A DNA stretch of 64,000 bases from Pestalotiopsis fici W106-1 (GCF_000516985.1 NW_006917094.1:2542001-2606000), one strand, 5' to 3'. Counted from the stretch's first letter, positions 46,976 to 58,199 are shown. Notes: generated from the letters alone by a model not told the origin. Numbers and translations are program-made.

Positions 46976-47747
46976 CTATACTCGCTCTCGCCGCCTCGAA
47001 ATTGTTCTTCTTCTGTGTCTGCTTTCCCCGCCACGATAGTGAGGCTTCTTCTTAAAAGGAGGATCTGGAAGACGGGGGCCTTCACGTGGCCAGTCGGGAT
47101 CATAATAGCCCCATATCCATAGGTGCCGTGGCCGGCCGCCGACGTATGTCCGTTCTTCCTCTGTAGCAAGTCGTGTCGAGTACCTCTTCTCTACGGTGTC
47201 CCCAGTGACTGGATCCTTGACCATCGTCTTTTTCCGATTTAAATACAAATGGCCATGTACGTTACACGTCTCTTCGTCGATGCCCATGCGAACTGTGACG
47301 TGATAGTCGTCGTCGGACATTTCGCGGACGACTCTGCCAGCGTCTATTTTAAAAGTCTTTTTCGTGGTAGATTGATTATGTACACCCATCCTAAATTCGC
47401 AGTTAGTCAAAGCTACCTACAGATGTAGCAAGAGTAGGTAACAAGAACCAACATAACCCAAACATAAGGCAGCCTGTATCTACGGGCTTCGCCTCTCAAG
47501 ATGCTCTCAAGGTTGTCTAGTCCAAATCTCTCTGGTCTGCTGAGCCAAACTATCTATGGGAGTGTCAACATGAGTATTTGCAAGACGTCTCTAATCATGA
47601 TTGACTTACTTTAGGGTCATCCAAATCTCCAGTTCCAGTTGTGCGCCTGTATACGTTGCTTCTTAAGCGTAGTAATAATGCTTCATCATGACACCCGCCC
47701 GGGCCTAGCCTCATCCCCGGTATCCAAGAAATTTGGAAGCGTCCCAT
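46976..47747 (-). CDS. Three-exon gene for a 217-residue protein of unknown function
   Basis: I assembled this model by hand: exon 1 47747-47610, exon 2 47553-47453, exon 3 47390-46976, total 654 nt with intact frame. An in-frame TAA precedes ATG 47747. Introns are 56 bp (GTAAGT...CATAG) and 62 bp (GTTGGT...TTTAG with a TTGACTAAC branch region). The protein begins MGRFQISWIPGMRLGPGG, continues HDEALLLRLRSNVYRRTTG and WLSRPERFGLDNLESILRG, and its exon 3 part contains a mixed beta-like region (DDDYHVTVRMGIDEETCNV) and LWIWGYYDPDWP. The tail is strongly basic (RHRRRTISRRRERV), possibly nucleic-acid binding or a nuclear signal. No signal peptide, membrane segment or known domain is apparent. The gene converges with TRAX, 205 bp apart. 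The exon 2-3 junction (YVWVM|MGVHNQ) is the least certain part. Confidence 0.6.
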
Positions 47748-48119
47748 GTTGCGATATACTGTATACTTTTACTTTACGATTCGAAGAAGTCATTGATTCA
47801 GCACACTTGAATTGCATGATTACCAACTTATTATACGCGGGCTTTGCTTTCATGCGTTGTCAATGAACTGTCACAAAGCAATTGCACAAAGGAAGGCCGT
47901 CGTCAGCTAGAGATTGACGTTCTGGATAGAGGCACTTTTTTTTTTTTTTTTTTTTTTATTCACCAAGATAAAGCCCGAAGAACGGCCAATAAAAGACAAT
48001 GCAGCCTTGTCATGATGTAACATCACACTTGAGAAAACATCATTCATGGATTTTTGAAAAACAAAAAAATTCAATTAATGAGGCAGCACATGATGACTAC
48101 CTAGTATTGGGACCTCAAA
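47748..48119. other. Intergenic region with a 22-base T-run
   Basis: A 372-bp gap between two minus-strand genes. A homopolymer of about 22 T occupies 47936-47957, downstream of the kinase stop; on the transcript strand it would read as an A-run, and may mark or mimic the polyadenylation region. Confidence 0.5.
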
Positions 48120-49901
48120 TTAATCCGATGTCCAACAGGTACATTCGACATTTTGCCCACTTTTCAGCCCTTTCCAAACTACGTTGAATATGCCGGTGTC
48201 TGATCTTATAAGACCGTAAGCAACACAACACGACAGAGATAGAAGCACGCCGAAAACGCCCAGAAGAACAGAAACTTGCTGATACTGGAGAGGGCGCGGA
48301 TTCTGTCCGATTACTGGCTCCTCAGCGCCTGTATCAGGTTGCGGCGCTGTATCCTCCAGCGGCTTTGGTGGAGGCGTAGCAACATCTTTGAACCATTGAT
48401 GTTGAAGCACCAAACTGGCAGCGAGTCGTGCGTCGCTCTCATACTTGACCATTTGGCCAAGAAGACCTCCGAGGGCCAATATTTCCTGTTCCGTGTACTT
48501 GTAACCTTGTTCTGCCGCCTCCCGTCTGCACTTTTCGTAGAACTCCTCCATGTCTACACCATCAGCCTCCATCTGCTCCAACTCCTCTTCGTCAAGGTAA
48601 TGCCTCTCGTAGTCTCCTCGCTGCTTTCCGAGCAGACCACAGAAGACGTCAGTGTACGGGGTGCCCGACAAGCGGATCCTTTTTGCCAGGCCTAGCTGAG
48701 ACGGGGTGCAGGTCACCGGCCGGATGCCCGGTTGATTGTCGAGGGCGAATAGATCTTTCTCACTCTTTGGTACTTCGAGGACATCGGGTTGAATGTAGTC
48801 ACTCTCCTCCCACCGAGTGCGGAAAGGCTCTGGTAGCGGTCCGAGGAGAGCCTCAATGTCATGCACGAGCGTCCCGAAGCGTGCGCCATTCCATTCCTCG
48901 GAGCCGAGAAGCGGCTTGCCGGTACGTGTCTCGTACAGTGTACATGCTAGGGACCAAATATCGCTACCAAGACCCGCCTTGCCCGGGAGCAGGATCTCGG
49001 GGGCGGCATACTCTAACGGGATGCCGGTGGTCTTTTCGGGATCAGTGATGCGAAAGGACTCGCCAAAGTCACCAATCGCAACCTTTTCTAGGAGGAGCGT
49101 CTCAAACCACGGCTTGTATATGGGCGCGACCGTGTAGCGAGGAGCATGAGCTCCACAGTCTTCTCCATTCTTTGTGAAAACTGGAATGGTCGTGGGTTCC
49201 TCGTCCACCAGGGTCAGCAGCTCGTCTTTGGAGAGGTTGTTCAGGGTCTTCTGGTCCAGTTCCATGAGAATATTGGAGGGTCTGAGATCTCCGTGCACTA
49301 CACCGACAGAGTGCAGCAGGGCTGTGCCCTGCGCAATCTGGTGACACATGTTTCTCATTTTCACTCCAGACTTGTCCTCTTCCTCGTCCGACTGCTGCCG
49401 CCACTCCCTGACCGAGTAGCCCATTACCCTGAGGACTTGGCAGATATGCCTACCATTCGGCCCTTCGATCTGAAAGACTTCAAGCGGCATGAGAATATGG
49501 CTTTCTTGGAGCTTCTCTGGCGTATGGTGCTTGGTCAAGTGCGCAATAACAGCCGGCTCCTTAGACTTTTCCGTCTGCGATGCCGAGAGAATCTTGAGCG
49601 CTCTCCAGGTCTCGGTGTCCCGGTCGTGGCACAGCCAGACCATGCCAAAGCCTCCCTGGCCGAGCTTGTGCAGGACCTCGAAACGGCCGTGGATCACGTC
49701 GCCAATGTGTACGGGGTGGAAACCGCCGGGGTTGTATTCATTCACATCCTCGTGCGTCCCCCAGACCTCGCGCTCGGGGTCATGCTCGTACTCTTGCATG
49801 CCGTCTCGGCGGACCTCGTCGTCTTCCACCATGTCATCCTCTTCCACGTAAGGAGCTTCGTCGATCGGACTGCTGGTGATCATCTCCTCATACGAAGCCA
49901 T
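48120..49901 (-). CDS. SRPK-like protein kinase with C-terminal membrane segment
   Basis: Intronless frame of 593 residues. A ~60-residue acidic leader is followed by a kinase domain: Gly loop LGQGGFGMVW (80-89), Lys103 in ALKIL, catalytic loop HGDLRPSN (203-210), DFG at 278-280 and APE at 300-302. The long insert between the catalytic loop and DFG, and the GDVIHGRFEVLHKLG start, place it near fungal SR-protein-kinase-like enzymes. The loop departs from the consensus: HRD reads HGD and the usual Lys two residues after the catalytic Asp is Arg207. Asp205 and Asn210 are kept, so activity is possible but uncertain. Near the C terminus a ~24-residue hydrophobic segment (about 542-565, VSVLLGVFGVLLSL...) is followed by only 28 residues, a tail-anchor arrangement that would place the kinase on the cytosolic face of a membrane. 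Confidence 0.85.
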   Translation of the reverse strand: MASYEEMITSSPIDEAPYVEEDDMVEDDEVRRDGMQEYEHDPEREVWGTHEDVNEYNPGGFHPVHIGDVIHGRFEVLHKLGQGGFGMVWLCHDRDTETWRALKILSASQTEKSKEPAVIAHLTKHHTPEKLQESHILMPLEVFQIEGPNGRHICQVLRVMGYSVREWRQQSDEEEDKSGVKMRNMCHQIAQGTALLHSVGVVHGDLRPSNILMELDQKTLNNLSKDELLTLVDEEPTTIPVFTKNGEDCGAHAPRYTVAPIYKPWFETLLLEKVAIGDFGESFRITDPEKTTGIPLEYAAPEILLPGKAGLGSDIWSLACTLYETRTGKPLLGSEEWNGARFGTLVHDIEALLGPLPEPFRTRWEESDYIQPDVLEVPKSEKDLFALDNQPGIRPVTCTPSQLGLAKRIRLSGTPYTDVFCGLLGKQRGDYERHYLDEEELEQMEADGVDMEEFYEKCRREAAEQGYKYTEQEILALGGLLGQMVKYESDARLAASLVLQHQWFKDVATPPPKPLEDTAPQPDTGAEEPVIGQNPRPLQYQQVSVLLGVFGVLLSLSCCVAYGLIRSDTGIFNVVWKGLKSGQNVECTCWTSD

Positions 49902-51131
49902 GATGGTGTACGTCGGGATAAGTCTTGTACTAGCTACGTATAGGCGTTCGCTTGTCTACAACTTTTTGCTACGTGACGCAATGAGTTCCGTTGCAATAAA
50001 GAAAAATATTCTCTTTCCAAAATCAGCGCGATTAGAGCAACCAACCAGGGATACTATCAGATATGCAGATGGAGACATTGTCATCATGATAAATTATGGC
50101 GACTTAAGTAGAGAGACACCGATTGTTCTATCTGGTTTGCTTTGTCCCTTTGCAATGAAAACGGACTTTTGAGCTGCACACATGTTTTGCTCAGTGAGAC
50201 AAAGGGTTTGTCTCACTTCTTAAACTTCAAATGGACAAAGGAGAAAGAGATGGTAGCCAAATGCAAGACTCAGGAAACCGACCGAGAATATCTTTTCCTT
50301 TCTTGACGATGAAGCCGCCACAGCATTTCAAAAGTGGAATTTGAATTCAGGGGAATTGTGTTTTCACCTCTGGTGTTCTATTGATTGGACGATAGGAGGG
50401 TGCCGCTATTCCTTTCTAACAGGAAGTATACTCACCACATGCGGTGTTAGCGCTGCATTCCAATTCCGACCGGAGTTCGGTGCTTAGGCCACGGAGTTGC
50501 AATGCACTTCTGATACTGGCGGTCAAGGCTTGGCTTCACAATGAAGAAAGGACATCAGCTGAGGAAAAATTACAAGCAAGTGCGCTTTTATTGTGACACG
50601 AAGCATAACTGTACTAGTATATGACGTGTGCGGTGGAAGCGAATAACTTTCCAAGGCGGCAAAAAGGGAAAAAAAAAAAAAAAAAAAGACCTTGCCTGCC
50701 TCGATATTTTGGAGCAAATGACTTGTGTGTGTAACCACGGTCTGGGGTAATCGGTCTTGCCCCGCGAGTAAGTAATACGGGATAATGTTGAAGCGGAGTA
50801 GTGAAAGGCCTGGACACATTCATGAATGATGGGATGCCTGATACCGTAAATGGCTGCCTTAATGGCCCCTTGAATCTAAAAGACGGTCTTGATTATATAT
50901 CAGCAAGAGCTTCTGAAAGATCCCTGCAATCTTGACCAGGCTCCTGCCGATTAGAGGTCGAGAGTCGGCTTCGGGACTGGACCATTCGGATACAAGGTAC
51001 ATACGAGATTTCTTACTTGTTCTGTCTACATGTATATACACAACAGGGTAACTCAAACTTCAGACTAGCTTGATCATAATCTTCAGTGGTCAAGAGAGTA
51101 TCAACGCCAACGACCGGCAATTCTGCTCTTC
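49902..51131. other. Divergent intergenic region
   Basis: A 1.2-kb gap carrying the promoters of the kinase (minus) and the ABC transporter (plus). It includes a 19-base A-run at 50669-50687. No gene was recognised. Confidence 0.5.
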
Positions 51132-54100
51132 ATGAAGAGATGCAAAGACGAGGATTTTGGTCCCGCGCTGGGACCCGGACCTGACTGTCACAATTTTGAT
51201 TTTACTCTGTTATTTGAAGATTGCATTTTCAGCCTGATTCCGTCTGTCATCGCCATTATCGTCTGCGCATATCGCGCGTCTACCATATTTAAAAGGTCAA
51301 AAGTCATCAGTTGGTCATTGGCACGCGCATTGAAATTGGTTAGCCACTCGACCGTCGCAGTCATCTAGAAAACAAGACTTACACCAGATCAGACCAGTTT
51401 CCTGCTTCTCGTCATATTTCAACTTGCACTCGCCGCCATTTGGAGTCATGGTTCGCATACTCGCCTTACACTGCCCGAACGGGTTTGCGCACTGGTCGCG
51501 ACCCTGAGTTTAGCGGTTCTCTCAGACCTGGAACATAATCTGATCATTCGACCTTCCATGATCAACCAATTCTATTTCTTCTCTACGGCTTTGCTCGATC
51601 TAGCCCGTGTACGGACTCAGTGGTTGATTGATGATAACACCATAACGGCCTCGTTAATGACAGTCGTGTTGCTTCTGAAGCTTGTCATTCTGGCGCTGGA
51701 ATCCATACCAAAGCACCGACATGCCAGTGAAAAGTCGACCGCAACACCGCTCGAGAGATCGGGCATGTTTGGTCGTGCACTATTGTCTTGGCTAAATCCT
51801 CTCCTGCTTACCGGCTACAGGAAGAATCTAGCTCTCGATGATTTGTTTCCCCTCGACCAGGATTTGAGCGGTGCTGATCTAACACAAGCCTTTCAGAATA
51901 CATGGAATGGGGGTGAGAATCACACTTTCTATGGTCGGAACTTTTAGACTGACTCCTTGCAGCAAAGAAATCGCGGAAACATTGCTTGTCTCTTGCCGTC
52001 ATCTCCAACTTTGGCATGGAGATGCTGATTTCTTGGATTCCTCGCTCGTTTCACATAGCATTCACCATGGCCAAGCCCTTTCTAGTTCAAACTACTCTAA
52101 ACTATATTATGAATCATCAAAATCTACCTCCGAGCTACGGATATGGGTTGATTGGAGCTTGGGGTATTGTTTATACCGGCATAGCGGTCCGTTTTGCCTC
52201 CCCCAGAACCGTTTTTATTCTTTGGTAGACTAAACCCATTCTGCAGATCTCAGATCAAATATTCAACTTTCTCGTTTATCGACTCATGGTAAAAGTGCGT
52301 GGCGCTTTGGTGGGAATCATCTATCGAGATATGCTCAACGTGCGAGCTCAGAGCAACAACTCGTCCATGGCGCTGACGCTGATGAGCACGGATGTGGATC
52401 GAATCTGCCAGACTGGCCGTTGGCTGGTCGACCTCGTGCCGAATGTGGTACAGGTGGGAATTGGGCTTTATATTCTTGGGATACAACTCGGCGCCGTCTG
52501 CGTGGCCCCGTTGGTCGTTGCTCTGCTGTCCGCATTGGGCGCTGGGGCTATTGCCAAGTGTAAGTCTTGCCTATTTGATCCCCGAGGCAATGGGTACCAT
52601 TGAATAATGCACTGAATCTCATTCATAGCGGTGCCCGTCCGCCAGAAGGCGTGGATTGCCGCGATCCAAAAGCGTGTCGGCATTACTTCCGACATTCTCG
52701 GTACCATGAAGGGGGTTAAAATGCTGGGCTTGAGCAGAGCGCTCGCAAAGCAAATACAAAGCTTGAGAGAGTTCGAGTTAGCAGAGTCCAAGAAGTTCCG
52801 CCAGCTACAGATTTTCCTCATTGCCATGAGTTAGTATATTCGGCTGGCTTATGGCTCAATGAAACTGCTGACATCTGTGCAGATATGCTGCCCATATTCT
52901 CAATTTCTGCCGTGACCTTTACCGTCTACGCGATTGTCGCGAAAATCTCCGGGAGCACACTCGGAATTACCCAAGCATTCACCTCTTTGAGTCTACTCAG
53001 TATTCTTATGATGCCAGGTGTGTAATCTTCACTGTATACTCACATTGATTGTGTTCTAATTCCGTCATTTCCGCAAAGTGGCACTGCTGGTCACATCTCT
53101 CGGTCAAATTGCTCAATCGCTGGCTTGTTTGGATCGAATCCAAGCCTTCCTTCTCCTTGAGAAGAGATCAGAATATCGGACTGGGAAACGTACAGTCACC
53201 AGAGACGGTAGCGCGCCACCAGACTCCCAGAAGCCAGATGCAGCTATTATTAGTTTGAAAAACGCCACATTCGGATGGGCCGAGGACAAGGACAATGCCA
53301 CGATTCACAATATCAATACCGAAATCCTGTCTTCATCACTAACTTTGGTGGTGGGACCGGTCGCTTCAGGAAAATCGACTTTGTTGAAGAGCATCCTCGG
53401 AGAGACATATCTTCTCGGCGGCACCATTGATGTTGCGGGTCAGGATAATATCGCCTACTGTGACCAAGACGCGTGGATCCTAAATCTTCCCATTCGACAA
53501 AACATAGTAGGATTTTCTGATTACAGGGAAGAATTCTACAAGAAAGTCCTGACTGCATGTCAACTTGACGAAGATCTGAGTCACTTGCCCGAAGGCGATC
53601 TCTCCTTGGTCGGAACTCAAGGGATCTCACTGAGCGGCGGACAAAAGCAAAGAATTGTCAGTGTCGCATCGAACATTGCTCAAGACATGCAGTACTGACA
53701 AGAATCCAGGCCCTAGCAAGAGCTGTTTACAGTGGCAAGAAACTGGTCATTCTCGATGACACCATGAAAGGCCTTGACGCTGATACCTCGAGCAAGTGTT
53801 TTTCTGCCTTACTGGGGAGAAATGGTTTGTTGAGAACAAGAGGTACCACGGTAATCATGGCTACACATAACGGTATGCAAGACCTTCGGCTTTGATGTAA
53901 TGATGCTCGCTAACCATGACATAAAGCGCAATGGTTTCCCCATGCCGATAGACTCATTGTACTGAGCGAAGGTGGAACACTTGAGAATTACGGGACATTT
54001 GAAACGCTCAGAGAATCAGATGACTATATTCGCAGTCTTCAGTTTCGAAATAGCTCCGACGAGGAAAGTGAGGACGAAAACGACATTCCAACAAAAGCCG

Positions 54101-56198
54101 AGTCACTTGAAGAAACCAAAGAAGTACCCGACTTGGAGACCCACGAGAAACTTCAGTTGATGCCTAGCAACAAGGAGGCTTCTGCCACAGCAGAGGAAAA
54201 GCAGAGGGGCAAAGTCAACAGCTCTTTGCCTTACTATCTGCGCTCGCTCATGAGTACTACCTTTATCGTATTCTGTTCTCTGATTGTCTTTCAAACAGCA
54301 TGTCGCATCATTCAACGTAAGTTCCTACCTTGAAGAGGAAGATTATTCGCTAACGGCCCGTAGCACTATGGCTCAACTTTTGGACTGCCGCCAATGCCAG
54401 AAACCCTAGAGAGGATCCAGCGAAGTGGATCGGTATATACGTTCTGCTCTGTGTATTGAACATTGCGGGAATGATGACTCAATTTGCGTGAGACTTACTG
54501 AAAAAGTTGAACAATGACAACGAATTCTTGATCACTAATTTGCATTTGATTAGACTCTTCTTGCTTCGCATTATTCCCAGGTCTGCTAAACAGCTGCACT
54601 GGGCGATACTCGAGGTTACAATGCAGTAAGTCCAACTCGGCTAATACTCACCCAACTTCAGACTGAACCACCTTTTGCAGTGCGCCCATGTCATACTTTG
54701 TCTCGACCGACGTTGGACAGCTGGTCAATAGGTTCAGTCAGGACATGACGCTCGTTGACTTTCCCCTGCCAATCGCCATGATGCAGACTTCTGAAAGTGA
54801 GTTATGCTTGACATACGATAACAGGATGGCAAACTGATGCTATAACCTAGTGTTTGTGGCGGCTGTTGGCGAAATCATATTGACTTGCGTTTCCTCGGGC
54901 TACCTTGCTGTCGTTGTACCATTTCTCGGCGTGATACTGTTCTTCATACAGAAATTCTATCTCAGAACATTACGGCAGCTTCGTCTGCTGGACCTCGAGA
55001 CCAAGTCGCCAGTCTACTCTTTTTTCATCTCATCCTTTGCCGGACTCACCACGATTCGAGCGTTTTCATGGTCTGAAAAGTCGTATAATGAGCACATTCA
55101 GCACCTGGACACGTCGCAGCGCCCCTTCTATCTCCTTTATTGTGTTCAGAGATGGCTTACGATGGTGCTCGAGCTGACCGTTGCCGGCTTGGGGGTATTG
55201 CTGGTGGGACTCTCCGTCGGTCTCAGGGATAGAGTCGAGCCTGGACTCTTGGGCGTTGCATTGACAAATTTGAGCAGCTTCGGAATGACAATGTCGCAAG
55301 TCATCATTTTTTGGACAGAGTTGGAAACATCACTAGGCGCAATTACTCGTATTAGAGAGTACACGGAAGAGACTGCACGAGAAAAAGAAGGCACAGACGA
55401 GCCACCTCCACAATGGCCCAGTCAAGGTGCCATATCCATTTCTCAGCTCAGCGCCAAATTTGGCGAACATACCGTCCTGGATGGGATTGATCTGGATATT
55501 AATCCTGGTGAAAAGGTCGCAATATGTGGACGCACTGGAAGTGGCAAGTCGACACTACTCGCCCTCTTGCTCCGCTTGTACGAGCCGATGGGAGGCACCA
55601 TGACCATCGATGGTATCGAAACGTCCACGCTGGAAATTGACACACTACGCGAGAGACTCGTGACCCTGCCTCAGGATCCATTGCTGCTCTCGGGAACGGT
55701 GCGCTATAACCTAGATCCGGCATCTGGCGTGGAAGATGATGAACTCCTGGCTGCCTTGGAAAAGACTGGGCTGCTCTCGGTTATACAGGACAAAGGGGGC
55801 CTTGACGCCGACTTTAATGCCGACTGGCTGAGCGCCGGACAAAAGCAGTTGTTTTGTTTAGCGAGGTCCATGCTGAGGCAAAGCCGCGTGTTGCTGCTTG
55901 ACGAGGCGACGAGCAGGTAAGTCTGCACTGGGACATGCATCTGCTGCTCAGACGACGTGTTTGCTAACTATGAACTTGCAGCCTGGATCACCAAACGGAC
56001 GAAGTCATTCAAGGCCTGTTGAGAAAGGAGTTTGCGAACTGGACAACGATTGTGGTTGCGCACCGCTTGAGGACAGTGGCAGACTTTGACAAGATCGTTG
56101 TGCTCAAGGACGGCAAGGTGGCCGAAGTGGGATCTCCAACTGCATTACTGGAAAATGGGGGCTTGTTCAAGACGTTGTGGGATCTACAAGAGTCATAG
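51132..56198 (+). CDS. ABCC-type (MRP-like) full ABC transporter
   Basis: I reconstructed 14 exons: 51132-51338, 51393-51912, 51963-52186, 52247-52559, 52629-52829, 52883-53017, 53079-53656, 53710-53872, 53927-54316, 54364-54487, 54554-54625, 54681-54796, 54851-55916, 55982-56198. Phases match and total 1,441 residues. Order: TMD0-like N-terminal helices, TMD1, NBD1, linker, TMD2, NBD2, the full-length ABCC layout. NBD1 has Walker A GPVASGKST (~625), signature LSGGQKQR (~717) and Walker B VILDDT, with Asp in place of the catalytic Glu. NBD2 has GRTGSGKST (~1241), the variant signature LSAGQ (~1340) and LLLDEATS with Glu. One degenerate and one consensus ATP site is usual for ABCC. Family members export glutathione conjugates, metabolites or drugs at the vacuole or plasma membrane; the substrate is unknown. 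Exon 1 splice is the least certain. Confidence 0.93.
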
Positions 56199-56747
56199 AC
56201 GTGCATTTGAACAGATAGGTGTGCCTGAGTTAATAGATTTTCTAGTCCTATGCAACAACGAATTCCTGGGCATGAGGTTCGGTGGTCATGACGATCGACC
56301 GTCATTTGCAAACAAACCAACCCTCCTACGGATGCCCAGAGGGCAAACTGTTGAAAAACCAAGATTTGGATAAAATCACTCTATTTATAGCAGCAAAAAC
56401 CCACCCCCCTTTGCCTCCCCCCCCCTTTTGGGATTTTTCAACAAAAAAGAAAAAGAGAAAGAAGATAAGAAAAGAAATAAAGAAAAAAGAGAGAAAATTG
56501 AAATTTTTTTTAATATCATAATTTAATAACTTTCTTATTATAGCCACAAAGGAGTAAGCGTATAAGGCTTAAATCGCGGTTTTTCAACAGTTTGCTCTCT
56601 GGTGCTCCGTACCCTCCAGTTGAGGTCCTGAATTGATTAATGAATGACTTTGTAAGCGCAACCGATACTTCAAGTAGAATACAGAAGTGTAAATGTTGAC
56701 TCCCTGGTCGTTTCGATCCTTGCCGGAAAGAAATGTGACAGTCCTCT
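56199..56747. other. Short intergenic region containing a MITE-like element
   Basis: Between the convergent ABC transporter and DUF6594 genes. More than half of its 549 bp is the inverted-repeat element at 56327-56611; a C-run and a purine-rich A/G tract lie inside that element. Confidence 0.6.
56327..56611. mobile_element. MITE-like element, 285 bp with ~41-bp terminal inverted repeats
   Basis: The left arm (56327-56367) and the reverse complement of the right arm (56571-56611) agree at about 35 of 41 positions. They share an uninterrupted core GCAAACTGTTGAAAAACC and outer ends TACGGA...TCCGTA. Immediately outside both ends is the direct repeat CCCTCC (56321-56326 and 56612-56617), a candidate 6-bp target-site duplication; alternatively the terminal TA could be a Tc1/mariner-type duplication. 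The interior holds a C-run, an A/G-rich tract and AT-rich sequence, with no coding capacity. The element sits 129 bp past the ABC transporter stop and 137 bp past the stop of the DUF6594 gene. The superfamily cannot be fixed from one copy. Confidence 0.65.
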
Positions 56748-58199
56748 TCAATGAATTCGAGCCTGGTACAGGTTTGAAAGCGACGTGACCAAAACAGCCG
56801 TGTATGTGCTAAACGCTACCAGGGTCGCGTAGAAGCTGTCCAGGCCGCTGAGTCCAAACACGACGACGCTGCTGAAACCAACGACGAGGCCAAAAGACTG
56901 CGCGTCGGTAAGCGGCACGAGCAACAGTATCCCGACCGGGCCCACCAGCATCCCCATGCAGAACAGCCCAATGATGATCTTGGTAAAGATTTCCAGTTTC
57001 TTGGGACTGACGTATTTATTCTTGTCATCAGAATCCGTAGAGTTCCCCTTCTGTCGGAATATTGCCATGAAGATTTTCTGAAATGAGTTTAGTTTTTGAG
57101 TAATGGTGGATGGGAGAAAGCTGGAGGATTTGGTAATTGGATGGCTTACATCAAGCCCAAATCTCGGCTGTCCATGCATGAGCCACTCGAATTTCTCGTG
57201 CACCATGTCTTTTCTTGTCGTAATGAAGTCCTCCTCTTCGTCCATCAGGGCCTTCCAAGCATCGCCTTCCAGAGAATCTTTTCCAACAAAGCTTTCGAAA
57301 TTCTTGTAAGAGTAGCTACTAACTCTTGGCAGACTTTCGACGTGTCTGGACAGAATCATGAGCAAGTCTTTGTAGTTAGCAATTGTCAAGCGGGTCCTCA
57401 AGGTCTGGAAGGGTATATGGCAATTCATACAGTACTTTGTCAATCTGTAGGACAGTGCTTCCATGACTTGATCTTTTGTGTATTGGGGACACGAATATGG
57501 AGAAGAAGATCCCGAGGTCTGGCTCGAAGCTTGCTCCGATGGCTGCCTCGAGAATTCTTCATCTGATTGTTCCGACTGCTCGCTACTGGCACGAGAGGAG
57601 GATTGCGTTGAACGAAGATGCAGATGTTGATGAGCCGCGACACAGCCTGTATGAACGAGATCTGCTGGATTGAAAGGCAGTTTTGTCAGCCCGTCCAAAT
57701 TATGTTGTGCGTCCTCATTATCTTTTTCATGCAGAATCTTCTCCAGAGCCCATATTTTGGTCTGGTCGTCCACAAGGACTCTTCGGTTCAATACGTCAAA
57801 CTTTCGCAAGTTGCCCGTATTATACTGCCTGGATTGTTTGGCAGCTATGGTCGGCCAGCCAATTGGCGGTTTAGCACCTGATGAAACACATTAGGTGATA
57901 AGACTTCGAGAGAATAATTGATAGCCTTACCCTGCTGCGTTGATGGAGCGCCTGATTGGCTCGTCTGACTGATTGTGTTTCCTTGATTCTCTGTCATACT
58001 TCAGTCAGTTGATCGACGGGAGAAAGCGTAAGTTCTCAGGCCTACCAGTTCTTGGAGCAGGGATTGTGGTAGAGGTATGCTCTTCCGAAACACTGGGGAC
58101 GGTTGGAGAGGACGACAATAGCTCACGTTGGCTTGTTTCTTGTGCTGGAATGGATGGCAGAGGGATTGCACCTTGCTCGGCGAGGCCTGCTTGATTCAT
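56748..58199 (-). CDS. DUF6594 membrane protein
   Basis: Four exons (58199-58046, 57990-57931, 57877-57150, 57077-56748) encode 423 residues. The first ~75 residues are Ser/Thr/Pro/Gln-rich. The DUF6594 region starts at PPIGWPTIAAKQSRQYNTG and NLRKFDVLNRRVLVDDQTKI, the usual fungal pattern of a Pro-Gly-Trp-Pro entry and an F-x-x-L-N-x-R segment followed by an acidic helix. A Ser/Gln-rich insertion (~142-180) and a helical middle follow (SYKNFESFV, EEEDFITTRKD). The C terminus has three closely spaced hydrophobic segments (IIIGLFCMGMLVGPVGILLL, SFGLVVGFSSVVVFGL, FYATLVAFSTYTAVLV), typical of the family. The biochemical role is unknown. The last intron (72 bp, GTAAGC...TTTCAG) is a multiple of three without stops and would add 24 residues if retained. 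Confidence 0.85.

Noticed and set aside
47936..47957. 22-base T-run as the tail of a retroposed element
   Set aside because: No target-site duplication or element body was seen next to it. Similar homopolymers occur at 37695 and 50669, so slippage is the simpler explanation.
49146..49943. 265-codon frame antisense to the kinase gene
   Set aside because: Shadow of a long GC-biased coding exon; no recognisable protein features.
43892..58199. Secondary-metabolite cluster built around the ABC transporter
   Set aside because: No PKS, NRPS, terpene synthase (squalene synthase is primary metabolism), P450 or cluster transcription factor lies nearby; neighbours are housekeeping or unknown.
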